Positions 9,233 through 19,576 of a stretch of 64,000 nt of DNA are shown piece after piece. The translations under genes were made by a program, and so were the position numbers. The stretch covers positions 62,001 to 126,000 of the forward strand of contig NZ_CAMTIK010000001.1 of assembly GCF_947072685.1 (NCBI RefSeq), given 5' to 3'. How positions within the stretch are numbered: position 1 is the stretch's first letter; the number at the start of each line of letters is the position of its first letter. This DNA comes from an uncultured Cetobacterium sp. GTDB taxonomy: Bacteria; Fusobacteriota; Fusobacteriia; Fusobacteriales; Fusobacteriaceae. The notes below the pieces were generated by a model. The model saw nothing but the letters and a program-made list of their open reading frames with translations, did no database searches and had not been told where the DNA came from.

Positions 9233-10627
9233 CTAAAGTGCTTCATTTATATCCTTTGGTATACCAAAGAAATATGTAATTATAAATCCTGCAACATAAG
9301 ACATTCCTAATCCAATTACATAATACATTATTTTACCCGGTATAACAAGTGGAATAGCTGTTACTCCAGCTGGTCCAAAAGCTATTGTCTGTACTTTTGT
9401 CGCTGCCAGAAAAGCTCCGCCGATTCCTCCTGCTATTGAAGCAGTAATAAACGGTTTTCCAAGAGGTAGTGTCACACCATAAAGCATAGGTTCGCCTATC
9501 CCTAAAATTGCCACCGGCATAGCTGATCTTATAATATTTCTTAACTTTTCATTCTTTTTAGCTTTTATATATATTGCTGCTGCTCCACCTATCTGTCCTC
9601 CACCTGCCATACATAGTATTGGGAAAAGCGATATGCTTCCAAACTGTGTCAACTGTACCATGTAAAATGGAATCAACCCATGATGTAGACCAACCATCAG
9701 AAGTGGTAAAAAAGATGCTGCTAATATAAATCCACCCACTATTGCCATAGGTCCCTCACTCATGATGAAAAAAGAGAACACTTTTATTATTCCGTCTGAA
9801 ACAATACCCGCAAAAGGCATTATTGCAAATATAGTTAAAGCTCCCACAACTAAAATAGATATCATTGGTGTCAATATAGTGTCTAAAAAATCTGGAATAA
9901 AGGTCCTTAATTTTTTCTCCACCCAAGCAAGGATTGCAACACCTATAATAACACCTATTATTCCACCTTTTCCAGGAATTAATATACTATTTAAAGGTAC
10001 TTCTGCATTGTAAAGTCCTAAAGCCTTTGAAAAAATATTTATATTTCCACTTATTGTAATCGCACCTATGACTCCCCCCAAAGCAGGAGTAGCTCCAAAC
10101 TCATTGGCAGAATTAATTCCTACAAATATTGCAAAATAAGCAAACAATCCACTTCCTAAAGTTTGAAAAAATGTTATCCACATAGGAAGTTCTTTTATTC
10201 CCTCCGCTGTATATAAATTTTGAAAATAACCTGAAATACCGTTTAATAATCCCGCTCCAATTATAGCTGGTATCAACGGAATAAAGATATTTGCTAACCT
10301 TCTTAAAACTGATGAAAACTTGGTTTGTTTTGATTTTACACTCTCTTTTGTTTTTTTCCATTCCTCATCTGTTATTTTTAACTCCCCACACAGTCTTTTC
10401 ATTTCATCTGCTATTTTTTTACTTTTTCCAGGACCTACAACAACCTGAATTGTGTCATCTTTTATCACTTTAATTATTCCAGGAACCTCATCCAAATTTT
10501 TAAAATCTACCTTTTCATTATCTTTAACGGAAACTCTCACTCTCGTCATACAATTATTTATCACTACAATATTATCTTTTGATCCCAACTTCTCAATTAT
10601 CTCTTTTGCAATCGATTGATTATCCAT
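9233..10627 (-). CDS. murP: PTS EIIBC component, probable N-acetylmuramic acid permease
   Basis: EIIB (NCMTRVRVSVKD) plus glucose/sucrose-family EIIC (GIGEPMLYGVTLPLGKPF); linked to murQ and murR. Start at ATG 10627 after GGGGAG. Confidence 0.88.
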   Translation of the reverse strand: MDNQSIAKEIIEKLGSKDNIVVINNCMTRVRVSVKDNEKVDFKNLDEVPGIIKVIKDDTIQVVVGPGKSKKIADEMKRLCGELKITDEEWKKTKESVKSKQTKFSSVLRRLANIFIPLIPAIIGAGLLNGISGYFQNLYTAEGIKELPMWITFFQTLGSGLFAYFAIFVGINSANEFGATPALGGVIGAITISGNINIFSKALGLYNAEVPLNSILIPGKGGIIGVIIGVAILAWVEKKLRTFIPDFLDTILTPMISILVVGALTIFAIMPFAGIVSDGIIKVFSFFIMSEGPMAIVGGFILAASFLPLLMVGLHHGLIPFYMVQLTQFGSISLFPILCMAGGGQIGGAAAIYIKAKKNEKLRNIIRSAMPVAILGIGEPMLYGVTLPLGKPFITASIAGGIGGAFLAATKVQTIAFGPAGVTAIPLVIPGKIMYYVIGLGMSYVAGFIITYFFGIPKDINEAL

Positions 10628-10652
10628 TACACATCTCCCCATTAGTAATTTT

Positions 10653-11549
10653 TTATTTTATAGCTTCCCTTATAAACCCATTTGATTTTTCTAATTTTTC
10701 TATAGCCTCTATTTTATTACACCCTAGCAATACCATAACAATAGCTAATTTAACTTGATTTTCTGACTGTCTCAGAGCCTCTTGAGCCACATCATAACTG
10801 CATCCAGTTATTTGCATAACATTATTTTTTGCTCTCTCTTGAAGTTTTATATTAGTAATTTTTAAATCTACCATTAAATTTTCATAAACTTTCCCAATAC
10901 CTGTCATTGACGCCGTGCTAATCATATTCAGGATTAATTTTTGTGCCGTTCCAGCCTTCATTCTAGTTGAACCTGTTAAAACTTCTGGACCAACTTCAAC
11001 TTCTATTGCTACATCAGCTATCTCTCCAACTTTACTCCCTTTATTACATGCGATAGCTATTGTTTTACAGCCCAGCTCTTTTGCAAATTCGATTCCACCA
11101 ATAGCATATGGGGTTCTTCCAGAAGCTGCTATACCACAAACTACATCTTTTTCGTTTAAATCTATCCCTTTTAACTCTTCTATTGCTAAATCTTTTGAAT
11201 CCTCTGCCCCCTCTTGAGCCTCAATGAAAGCTTTTTCTCCTCCAGCTATAAGACCCATAACTTTTGTTTTATCAACACCAAAAGTTGGCGGACACTCCAC
11301 AGCATCTAAAACTCCCAATCTTCCGCTTGTTCCAGCTCCCATATAGATCAATCTTCCTCCTCTATTGAAAGCTTCAACAATATATTTTACAGCTTTTTCA
11401 ATTTCAGGTATAACCTTTCCAACACTTTCGGGTACATTTTTATCCTCTTCATTTATAAGAGTTAAAATCTCTCTTATACTCATACTATCCATTTTCATAC
11501 TTTTTAAATTTCTTTTTTCCGTTGTTTTTCCCTCTAATATTTTTTCCAT
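10653..11549 (-). CDS. murQ: N-acetylmuramic acid 6-phosphate etherase
   Basis: SIS domain with GAGTSGRLGVLDAVECPPTFG and GPEVLTGSTRMKAGTAQKLILNMIST motifs. Confidence 0.95.
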   Translation of the reverse strand: MEKILEGKTTEKRNLKSMKMDSMSIREILTLINEEDKNVPESVGKVIPEIEKAVKYIVEAFNRGGRLIYMGAGTSGRLGVLDAVECPPTFGVDKTKVMGLIAGGEKAFIEAQEGAEDSKDLAIEELKGIDLNEKDVVCGIAASGRTPYAIGGIEFAKELGCKTIAIACNKGSKVGEIADVAIEVEVGPEVLTGSTRMKAGTAQKLILNMISTASMTGIGKVYENLMVDLKITNIKLQERAKNNVMQITGCSYDVAQEALRQSENQVKLAIVMVLLGCNKIEAIEKLEKSNGFIREAIK

Positions 11550-12398
11550 TTATTTTTCCACCCAACCCACTATTTTTTTACTTTTATCTATATATTGTTT
11601 TACTTTTTTATAATCCTTTTGAACTAACCTTAAAAATATACTATCTAATATTATCATTTGTGCCATTCTCGATGAAATAGCTGAACTTCTAAATATACTT
11701 TCTTTTGAAACTACTCCCAAGTTATAATCACTTAAAGATGACACAGTATTTTTGCCAACCGATGTTATCGATACAACACATATATCCATATCTCTAGCCG
11801 CTTTTATAACATCTATAACCTCCTGTGTTTCACCTCTATGAGAAATTGCTATCACCAAATCTTTCTCATTCATTGTAGATAGTTTCATAAGTTGCATCTG
11901 TTTACTATCATAATGCACAGTATCCATTTTTATCTTCATTAATTTCAATTCTAAATCTCTAGCTACTATTGATGACATTCCTGCTCCAATTATTAAGATT
12001 CGGCCACTCCCTCTTATTTTACTTATAACCTCTTCAAAATTTTCATAATCCATTATATCTAAAGTATTTTTCAAAGCCTCTATTGTCTCGGCTAAAGTTT
12101 TTTTAGTTACATCTTCCAAAGAATCTTCTAAACAAATATCACTATGAATTTTATTTCCATCTAGCTTTTTCTTATTTTCTAAATCTCTTTCTAGTTGTAA
12201 TTTAAAAACTACATATCCAGAAAAACCTATTTTTTTTATAAATTTTATTACTGAGGATTGACTCACCCCTATTTTTTTAGCTAATTGTGTAGATGTAATC
12301 TCCCCAATCTCATTTTTATTTTCAACTATATACATACCTATCATTCTTTCACTGTAAGAAAAAGAATTAATCATACTTTTTATAATATTTTCAATCAT
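11550..12398 (-). CDS. murR: MurR/RpiR-family transcriptional regulator (HTH_6 + SIS)
   Basis: N-terminal HTH (SYSERMIGMYIVENKNEIGEITSTQLAKKIGVSQSSVIKFIKKIGF) plus SIS domain; adjacent to murQ. Confidence 0.88.
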   Translation of the reverse strand: MIENIIKSMINSFSYSERMIGMYIVENKNEIGEITSTQLAKKIGVSQSSVIKFIKKIGFSGYVVFKLQLERDLENKKKLDGNKIHSDICLEDSLEDVTKKTLAETIEALKNTLDIMDYENFEEVISKIRGSGRILIIGAGMSSIVARDLELKLMKIKMDTVHYDSKQMQLMKLSTMNEKDLVIAISHRGETQEVIDVIKAARDMDICVVSITSVGKNTVSSLSDYNLGVVSKESIFRSSAISSRMAQMIILDSIFLRLVQKDYKKVKQYIDKSKKIVGWVEK

Positions 12399-12419
12399 AA
12401 AACCTCCTTTACAAACACT

Positions 12420-12448
12420 ATATTACAACATTTTTTTTAATAAATCAA
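12420..12448 (-). promoter_or_regulatory. Predicted promoter for murR-murQ-murP
   Basis: Minus strand TTGATT (12448-12443), 17-nt spacer, TAATAT (12425-12420). Confidence 0.5.
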
Positions 12449-12509
12449 GAATTTTTTATTTCTTTTATTTAAAATTTTAAGAATAATTTATTCTCAATTA
12501 AAAAAAGTA

Positions 12510-12541
12510 AAAAAAAATGGAGAATATCTTCTCCAAAATTT
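12510..12541 (-). terminator. Intrinsic terminator of the glutamate mutase/citramalate lyase operon
   Basis: Minus strand TTTTGGAGAA-gata-TTCTCCATTTTTTTTT. Confidence 0.8.
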
Positions 12542-14080
12542 TTACTTAACTTTTTTTATAGTATCTACAACAGTTCCATCTCTATACTCTACAATAGCTA
12601 CTATCTCATCTTCAAACTCTATTTCACTCTCTTGACCAGTCATATTTTTAGCTATTTCTCTCAACTCTTCAATCGTTTTTATCGGAAGTTTAGATCCTTT
12701 AAACTTCTCAATTAAATCCATTCTTAGAGGATTTATAGCGATTCCTCTCTCTGTTACAAGAACATCTACTGTTTCTCCAGGAGTTGTTACAGTTGTAACT
12801 TTATCCTTAACTACAGATATTCTTGAATTTACAAGTTGAGAAACTATTATACATAATTTTGATCCTGCGGCTGTATCAGAATGTCCACCTGAACCACCCA
12901 TAATAACTCCATTAGATCCTGTTGTTACGTTTACGTTGAAGTTTGTATCCATCTCAGTCGCACCTAAAATTACTACGTCTAGCTTGTTTACAACCGCTCC
13001 TTTATTGTTTGCATTAGCATACATAGATGCTGACATTGTTATGTGTGCAGGATTTTCTTTAGCCGATTTTATCGCATCTAAATCAAAACATTGCACATCA
13101 AATAAAGCTTTAAATAGCCCCTCTTTATACATATCTACTATATATCCAGTGATTCCTCCAGATGCAAAACTTCCACAAATATTTTTATTTTTCATGATAT
13201 TTTTTAGTTCTGCTGCAACTGCTAAAGATATTCCTCCAGCACCAGTTTGGAAACTCATACCATTTTTTAAATATCCTGATTCCTCAATGAATTTTGATGT
13301 TAAATCTGCTACTTTTAGCCCAATAGGATTTTTAGTAATCTGAGTTGTTCCAGATACGATCCCCTTAGGATCTCCAATAGCATCTACAACTAATATATAG
13401 TCAACTAGAGTTTGATTTATCTCAATTGTTGGATTTGGATACTCCACTAAGTTGTCAGTTATAGCTACAACTATATTTGCTAACTCAGCGTCTGTATGAG
13501 CGTATCCTAATGCTCCACAAGCTGATTTCCCATCCACACCGTTGATATTTCCATACTCGTCACTTGTAGGAGCCGCCATGAATGCTATATCAATAGTTTT
13601 TTCTCCACTTTCAAATATTCTAGCTCTTCCACCGTGAGTATGCATTACAGCTGGTTTAGCAAGTTTTCCATTCGAAATTGCTTCAGCTACTGGTCCTGAA
13701 ATATATGCGGCATATATCTGCGTTACAGTTCCATCCTCTAACATTTTTACAAGTCCTTTATGACAAGGAAAAATTGAACTAGCTGCAACAGTAATATCTT
13801 TATATCCTCTTTTTGCAATCTCTTCCATAACCATGTTTAAAACAAAATCACCATTTCTTAAATGGTGATGAAATGATACTACCATCCCATTTTTAAGTGG
13901 TAATCTATCCATTAAAGACTCCAAATTATCGCTTAACTTAGAATCCTCAGGTGTTATTGCTTTAAATTTAAAATCTTTTTTTATTACTCCTTGAGTATTT
14001 GAAAGGTACCCACTATACTGTTTTACCTCTCCATATCCCTCTATAAATTCAGGAATTTCTCTTCCTAAAATATTTTTCAT
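12542..14080 (-). CDS. citF: Citrate/citramalate lyase alpha subunit (CitF family)
   Basis: CitF family (SFHHHLRNGDFVLNMVMEEIAKRGYKDITVAASS, GGSGGHSDTAAGSKLCIIVSQL). Context suggests a citramalate substrate. Confidence 0.92.
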   Translation of the reverse strand: MKNILGREIPEFIEGYGEVKQYSGYLSNTQGVIKKDFKFKAITPEDSKLSDNLESLMDRLPLKNGMVVSFHHHLRNGDFVLNMVMEEIAKRGYKDITVAASSIFPCHKGLVKMLEDGTVTQIYAAYISGPVAEAISNGKLAKPAVMHTHGGRARIFESGEKTIDIAFMAAPTSDEYGNINGVDGKSACGALGYAHTDAELANIVVAITDNLVEYPNPTIEINQTLVDYILVVDAIGDPKGIVSGTTQITKNPIGLKVADLTSKFIEESGYLKNGMSFQTGAGGISLAVAAELKNIMKNKNICGSFASGGITGYIVDMYKEGLFKALFDVQCFDLDAIKSAKENPAHITMSASMYANANNKGAVVNKLDVVILGATEMDTNFNVNVTTGSNGVIMGGSGGHSDTAAGSKLCIIVSQLVNSRISVVKDKVTTVTTPGETVDVLVTERGIAINPLRMDLIEKFKGSKLPIKTIEELREIAKNMTGQESEIEFEDEIVAIVEYRDGTVVDTIKKVK

Positions 14081-14099
14081 CAGAACACCTCACCTTAAA

Positions 14100-14972
14100 T
14101 TAATCTAATAATCCAATCATCTCAGCAATCTCTAAAGTTTGAATAGCTCTATTTATAATTGGAAGATCTACCATTTTTCCATCTAAAGAGAATACTCCTA
14201 GTCCCTCTTTTTCAGCCTCTTCTTTAGCTGCCATAACTCTTAAAGCATGATTTATTTCAGCCTTTGTAGGAGAATAAACTGCATGAATTGTATCTATCTG
14301 TCTTGGGTTAATAGCTAACTTTCCAGAAAAACCTAACATTTTTGCTTTTCTAGAATCTGCTTCCAATCCTTCATAGTCATTAGTGTCTGTAAAAGGAGTA
14401 TCTATAACGTCTATCTTTAATGCTTTGCAAGCATTTACAAGTTTTGTTCTAGCGTAGAATAATTCATCTGAATCTTTAGTTCTCTTTACTGCTAAATCCG
14501 CTGCTAAATCTTCTCCACCTAATAAAACAGCTTCTATTCTTTGAGATAACTTCAAAGTTTCATAAACTGTTTCTACTCCATATGCTGTTTCTACCAATGC
14601 ATGAACTTTAATAGTTCCAATCTCAAGCCCTTCCTCTTTTTCAATTCTCTCCAACTCTTTTTCAAGAATTACCATATCCTCAGGAGTTGCTTTTGGCAAA
14701 AGTATTGCATCCGGCTTTAATCTTGCCATTTTATCTATATCCATCATTGCAAATGGAGATGATAGCGGATTAATTCTTATAACCACTTCTGTTTCTCCAT
14801 ATGTCATTGTTTTCATAGCCTCTGCTACCAATATTCTGGCTGCATCTTTCTCTGTTAAAGCAACAGCATCTTCCAAATCAAATATAACTGAATCCGCTCC
14901 AAAAGTGTCTGCTGTTTGAAGCATTCCTGGATTATTTCCAGGCATAAATAACATTGTTCTTCTTAATTTCAC
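14100..14972 (-). CDS. citE: Citrate/citramalate lyase beta subunit (CitE family, HpcH/HpaI aldolase)
   Basis: MKLRRTMLFMPGNNPGMLQTADTFGADSVIFDLEDAVALTEKDAAR, typical CitE. Confidence 0.94.
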   Translation of the reverse strand: MKLRRTMLFMPGNNPGMLQTADTFGADSVIFDLEDAVALTEKDAARILVAEAMKTMTYGETEVVIRINPLSSPFAMMDIDKMARLKPDAILLPKATPEDMVILEKELERIEKEEGLEIGTIKVHALVETAYGVETVYETLKLSQRIEAVLLGGEDLAADLAVKRTKDSDELFYARTKLVNACKALKIDVIDTPFTDTNDYEGLEADSRKAKMLGFSGKLAINPRQIDTIHAVYSPTKAEINHALRVMAAKEEAEKEGLGVFSLDGKMVDLPIINRAIQTLEIAEMIGLLD

Positions 14973-14999
14973 TCTAACACCTCACCTTAAAAGGAATAA

Positions 15000-15260
15000 T
15001 TAATAACTTCTTTTAACAGCTCCTTCAATTCTAGCTCTTATTGTATAATCCAAAGCTCCTTTATCTTGAGCCTTTACTAAAACAGATACAATTCCCATCT
15101 CTTTTAATTTTTCCTCTATAACATTTTTTATATGAGCTCCAAATTGCTTTTCAACAACACTTTCTAATTCGATAACTATTCCATTTTCATTTGGAGCAAG
15201 CATAACGAATATATCATTTGATTCAAGAGTCCCACATTTAACTGGCTTATTTATTGTCAT
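15000..15260 (-). CDS. citD: Citrate/citramalate lyase acyl carrier protein (gamma subunit)
   Basis: Small ACP of CitD size (CGTLESNDIFVMLAPNENGIVIELESVVEKQFGAHI); upstream of citE/citF. Start at ATG 15260 after AGAGG. Confidence 0.9.
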   Translation of the reverse strand: MTINKPVKCGTLESNDIFVMLAPNENGIVIELESVVEKQFGAHIKNVIEEKLKEMGIVSVLVKAQDKGALDYTIRARIEGAVKRSY

Positions 15261-15295
15261 CCTATTCACCTCTTAGAATATTCTATAAAATTAAA

Positions 15296-15325
15296 GGAAA
15301 AGGTAGGAGATTTCCCACCTTTTCC
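15296..15325 (-). repeat. Intercistronic hairpin between methylaspartate ammonia-lyase and citD (possible partial terminator)
   Basis: GGAAAAGGT..ACCTTTTCC arms, followed on the minus strand by TTTAATTTT. Confidence 0.7.
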
Positions 15326-15340
15326 AGAATTAAAAGTCTA

Positions 15341-16582
15341 TTACTTTCTTCTGTTAACTAAAGCTTCTACTCTGCTCATTTCGTTGAATACGATCATAAA
15401 TCCTTCATCAACACCCATTCCTGGTTTAGCAAGAACCTGAAGAGCTCCACAAGCCATAGCAATGTTTGTAGTTACTTCAGCCGATCTGTTAGTCTCGTTA
15501 CAAGTTCCTCCACTGTAAGATCCGATTCCTACTTTGTTACAGTAAAGAATTGCATCAGCAATGTTATTAACTCCTCCTAAGTCTGGAGTTTTTATTTGTA
15601 CTACGTGACCTGCTTTTGCATCAGCGAAAGCTTTGATGTCATCGTAAGTGTTACACCACTCGTCAGCAACTAACTCGATTCCCATGTTTCTTGCATCCAC
15701 TTCAGCAGTTAATGCAGCTAAAGATTCAATTTGCTTATCTCTATCCTCAACGTCCATAGGACCTTCAATTCTTAATTTGAACGGCTTTGCAGCTTCTACT
15801 AAAGTAGCTAAATAATCAGCCATTCTTGTAGTATCGCAACCAAACGCAGCTCCGATTGTTCCATATACATCTATATGAAGGATTGGTGCATAATCCTCAG
15901 AATCTCTTAAGTGGATTATTCTATCTCTTAACCATCCAACATACTCAAGTAATAACTCTCCGTTATTTCCTAATTTAGTTTCAACATGGTTGATTAGTGC
16001 ATGAGGTAATACATCTGCTGATTTGATTATCATTTTATCAGCATTCTCATATCTGTTATCTCCAGATTGAGTGAATATAGGTCTTTTAGTGATCTCTAAA
16101 CCTGTATTATAGTCTTTTTGGATAACTTCAGCCATAGTTACTTTTCTTGTTTTAGCAACAGCATCTAATAAAGATTGAGTTATTCCATATCTTATAGCAG
16201 TATGCATTCTTTTTCCATCTATTAACATAGAATCAAACTCTTCAGCTAATGATTTAAAGTTGTCTAATTCTCTTCCAATTAATTTTGGAGCGATTTCTTT
16301 TTCGATTACCGGAATGAAATCTTTAGCTAGGAATAATGGATCTCTCCCTCCCGCACCTGAGTATTGAACCGCAGCACAATCTCCATACGCCACTTGTCCA
16401 TCTTCTAATATTAATTGTACAGAGATAGATTCTCCAGCTTGTCTTATAGAGTTAAACCCTTCAGTTACTGGCTCTCCAACGTAAGCAAATCCGTCATGTC
16501 CTGCTCCACTTTTTATAGCTCTTTGGTCATCAAAATAGAAACCTGTTTTTCCTGCTGAACACACTACATCAACTATTCTCAT
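15341..16582 (-). CDS. Methylaspartate ammonia-lyase
   Basis: MAL family (MRIVDVVCSAGKTGFYFDDQRAIKSGAGHDGF, VQIKTPDLGGVNNIADAILYCNKVGIGSYSGGTCNETNRSAEV). Confidence 0.95.
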   Translation of the reverse strand: MRIVDVVCSAGKTGFYFDDQRAIKSGAGHDGFAYVGEPVTEGFNSIRQAGESISVQLILEDGQVAYGDCAAVQYSGAGGRDPLFLAKDFIPVIEKEIAPKLIGRELDNFKSLAEEFDSMLIDGKRMHTAIRYGITQSLLDAVAKTRKVTMAEVIQKDYNTGLEITKRPIFTQSGDNRYENADKMIIKSADVLPHALINHVETKLGNNGELLLEYVGWLRDRIIHLRDSEDYAPILHIDVYGTIGAAFGCDTTRMADYLATLVEAAKPFKLRIEGPMDVEDRDKQIESLAALTAEVDARNMGIELVADEWCNTYDDIKAFADAKAGHVVQIKTPDLGGVNNIADAILYCNKVGIGSYSGGTCNETNRSAEVTTNIAMACGALQVLAKPGMGVDEGFMIVFNEMSRVEALVNRRK

Positions 16583-16606
16583 TTTTAAATCCTCCTGATT
16601 TTTAAT

Positions 16607-16622
16607 GAGGGCCTCGGCCCTC
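16607..16622. repeat. GC-rich intercistronic hairpin between mutE and methylaspartate ammonia-lyase genes
   Basis: GAGGGCC-TC-GGCCCTC perfect inverted repeat in an AT-rich intergenic region. Confidence 0.7.
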
Positions 16623-16654
16623 TATTATATTATAAATCAAACTTTTTTTTAAAA

Positions 16655-18112
16655 TTATTTAGCGTCTGGTCTTCCGATTAAGTTTCCTTTTCCAACAGCA
16701 AATATATCGTCTACTGTCATTTGGAAGCTGATCTCTCTTCCTTCAAAAGCTGCTCTTTCCTCTAGTTTTGCTGTATGGAAAGCTTTAATATCTTCTGATA
16801 AAGGAAGATTTCCTGCATTTAGGTATCTGATCATTCCGTTGTTATCTCTAGCTGGTAACATCTTTCCAGCATTGTACTTAGATGGTGCAAATGGAATATC
16901 TAATACTCCTTGCTCAAATGCTTTAACAGTTCCTACTGCTAAATCTCCATTTCCTAACTCAAGTACTTTATCTATAATTTGCTTAACTTCTTTTTTTATC
17001 ATATCTTTTTCAAACTGAACTTCTACTGAATTTGGTAATTTTTGCCCTTTTAATAGATTTAGAACCATTTTTGTCGCTCTAATTCCCATAGCGTTAGCTT
17101 CCTTTGTAGGTACTCCAATTGCCTCATGAGGAGTTTTTACGATTACTTTTGTAGCTCCAGCTAAAGCAGCAGCAGATGCTCCGTTTGATATAACTCCAAA
17201 CGCCTTAGCTTCATCTTCTGGGAATCCTCCCATCCATTGGTGGAATACAGAAGTTAATTGCATATTTTCGTATCCGAACTCATTACAGTACTCTTCTGCT
17301 TGCTCCATCATAGATCTTACTGCAGCAACGTCTTGTACTAAGTTTCCACATTGTCCGTATCCTAAAGTGATATTTTTAACTCCTTGCTCAGCAGCTAATA
17401 AACACTCAATTATTTGAACAGCGTTTGATACTGATGGAGGAACTAATGTTCCAGTTAATGGTCCAAACGGCTCTCTATTGATAGAAACTCCTTGCTCTTC
17501 GTACCATCCAACTAATCTATCGTTATATTGCCAGTCTCTGATTGTTTGCTCAAGAGTTACTGATTTAGCATAAGGAATGTTATAAGAAATTCCTCCACCC
17601 TCGTTTGATGTGAATCCAGCTGCTAACATTATCTCAGATAATAGTCTAGCATCAGGAGTTCCGTGTCTTAATTGTAATGGTAAGTTTACAGCTTCAACAA
17701 CCTCTCTACATCCTTTAACTCCGTGGTTTACACCTGGGAATCCATTAAGTAGTGATCTTCCTGCTTTCTTAGACTCCTCTATTCCTTTTTCACAGTTCTC
17801 ATACTTATTTTGTCTTGTATAAGAATCTATTGTTGAAGGTAGTAAATCTGCTCCACCCTCTTTATCTAGGAAGTTTAATAACTCTATGTGCTGCTCAACT
17901 AAAGCAACCCCTGCTCTTGGCTGTGCCAATGTGATATTTTTAGCTTTTGCATCTATTAACTTTTTAGCAAAGTTCTTGTGATCTGGTAAAGCTTTATGGT
18001 AAGCTACTGCCTCTTCTAAATCAACATCAGCTCCTGTTGGCCACTGCTTTAATACCTCTTCTCTTACTTTAAAGAACTCCTCATCGGTCCATCTTCTAAA
18101 TTCTAAATTCAT
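16655..18112 (-). CDS. glmE: Glutamate mutase (methylaspartate mutase) epsilon subunit
   Basis: MutE/GlmE signature ([48 protein letters not shown]). Confidence 0.95.
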   Translation of the reverse strand: MNLEFRRWTDEEFFKVREEVLKQWPTGADVDLEEAVAYHKALPDHKNFAKKLIDAKAKNITLAQPRAGVALVEQHIELLNFLDKEGGADLLPSTIDSYTRQNKYENCEKGIEESKKAGRSLLNGFPGVNHGVKGCREVVEAVNLPLQLRHGTPDARLLSEIMLAAGFTSNEGGGISYNIPYAKSVTLEQTIRDWQYNDRLVGWYEEQGVSINREPFGPLTGTLVPPSVSNAVQIIECLLAAEQGVKNITLGYGQCGNLVQDVAAVRSMMEQAEEYCNEFGYENMQLTSVFHQWMGGFPEDEAKAFGVISNGASAAALAGATKVIVKTPHEAIGVPTKEANAMGIRATKMVLNLLKGQKLPNSVEVQFEKDMIKKEVKQIIDKVLELGNGDLAVGTVKAFEQGVLDIPFAPSKYNAGKMLPARDNNGMIRYLNAGNLPLSEDIKAFHTAKLEERAAFEGREISFQMTVDDIFAVGKGNLIGRPDAK

Positions 18113-18137
18113 TGATTAGATTCCTCCTCAAAAAAAA

Positions 18138-19544
18138 CTATACTTCAATTAGATATTTTTTCATTATTTTCACTGCTAAATCGGGGTTTGATTGAGCTAA
18201 CAATCCCATAGAAGATAGGATATACGTCTTATCTACCATAAGTTTTGGATCCTTAGGCTTCAAATTTATTGGTTCTGCTGGATTAAATTTCCCAGCCTCT
18301 AAAATCCCTCTAGGATTTTCACTATGAACAATAACTCCCCCTGTTCCTATTATGTAAGGAGCGTTCAAAAGGTCTTTTCCTGTCTGATTAAACATTGTTC
18401 CCATAGGAGTATAGACACACTCTAAAACTCCGCAATGTCTTGTCATCGACAGTTCTGTTGCAACCTTTGCCATAGCTTCATCAAACAGTATCTCCTCTTT
18501 GTTTTGAGGAACCATTTTTATATGATCATGTCTATAGTTACACATCCCTTTTACATCCCACTGCTTATCTATATCATTCAAATATGCTCTTATTTTTTTT
18601 GTTCCTCCCGCTTCTAAAAGTGAAATAGCTGAATATCTCATCCCTAAATCACCCTCCACAGTTCTCTTTGCAAACGGATCTTCAAGTCCTTTTAATAATA
18701 CTCCAGCTTGAGAAGGGTCTCCCTTTCCAATAGAGTGTATGTCAGTAGTAGCACCACCGATATCAACTATTATTAAATCTCCTATTCCATCCTCATCATC
18801 TGTTCCTTCTGAAAGAACCTCTGCCGCTTTTAAAACTGCTGCTGGAGTTGGCATCAAAATTCCACTTATGAAATCTTCAGCCTTTTTCATCCCTTTAGCT
18901 TCTACAATTTTATTCATAAAAACTTTTCTTATCTCTTCACGTGCTGGTTCAACATTTAATTTATTGATCTTTGGCATCACATTTTCAGCTAAATAATAAT
19001 CTATATTTGATTCAGTGAATATCTTCTCAATCTCATCTGAAGCCGCTTTATTTCCAGCAATCACTATTGGCTTATCAATATGATGTTCAACTATCAATTT
19101 TGCATTGTGAATTATGCACTCTTTATTACCACCATCTGTTCCACCTGCTAAAAGAATTATATCTACCGCGGAGTTTTTAATCTCACGCATCTCATGAGAG
19201 TTCAACTCATAAGAATATGTTTTTATAACTCTTGCTCCAGCCCCTAATGCAGCTTTTTTTGCAGCTTCGGCAGTCAGCTCTGGGACTAATCCTATTGCAA
19301 CCATTTTCAATCCACCAGCAGCTGATGAACATGCGATTTTGTCAACAAACTCAACTTTCGAAATAGGAAGTTCTCTCTCTATTTTTTCTACAAGTTTTCT
19401 GTAAGCATTATCAAAACCTGTCATTATATCATCCTCAACCGTTGTTATATCTTTAGCAGTTGCAAGTATTCTTTCCCCTGCTACATCTATTGCCGTTAAC
19501 TTAGTATATGTACTTCCAAAGTCAATAGTTAGATAACACTTCAT
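18138..19544 (-). CDS. glmL: Glutamate mutase-associated MutL/GlmL protein (putative B12-reactivase, actin/Hsp70-like ATPase)
   Basis: CYLTIDFGSTYTKLTAID.., DLIIVDIGGATTDIHSI; located between the mutS and mutE homologs. Start at ATG 19544. Confidence 0.9.
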   Translation of the reverse strand: MKCYLTIDFGSTYTKLTAIDVAGERILATAKDITTVEDDIMTGFDNAYRKLVEKIERELPISKVEFVDKIACSSAAGGLKMVAIGLVPELTAEAAKKAALGAGARVIKTYSYELNSHEMREIKNSAVDIILLAGGTDGGNKECIIHNAKLIVEHHIDKPIVIAGNKAASDEIEKIFTESNIDYYLAENVMPKINKLNVEPAREEIRKVFMNKIVEAKGMKKAEDFISGILMPTPAAVLKAAEVLSEGTDDEDGIGDLIIVDIGGATTDIHSIGKGDPSQAGVLLKGLEDPFAKRTVEGDLGMRYSAISLLEAGGTKKIRAYLNDIDKQWDVKGMCNYRHDHIKMVPQNKEEILFDEAMAKVATELSMTRHCGVLECVYTPMGTMFNQTGKDLLNAPYIIGTGGVIVHSENPRGILEAGKFNPAEPINLKPKDPKLMVDKTYILSSMGLLAQSNPDLAVKIMKKYLIEV

Positions 19545-19576
19545 GAAAATCATCTCTTTTCTTTGTAATTTATTAA

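Noticed and set aside
12478-12497. AAGAATAATTTATTCT dyad upstream of murR as a MurR operator
   Set aside because: Short A/T-rich dyad about 30 bp upstream of the predicted -35; not distinctive enough above background.
12542-15260. Straight citrate lyase annotation for citD/E/F
   Set aside because: Placement after methylaspartate ammonia-lyase, without citC/X/G in the cluster, favours citramalate lyase; kept as inference, not certainty.
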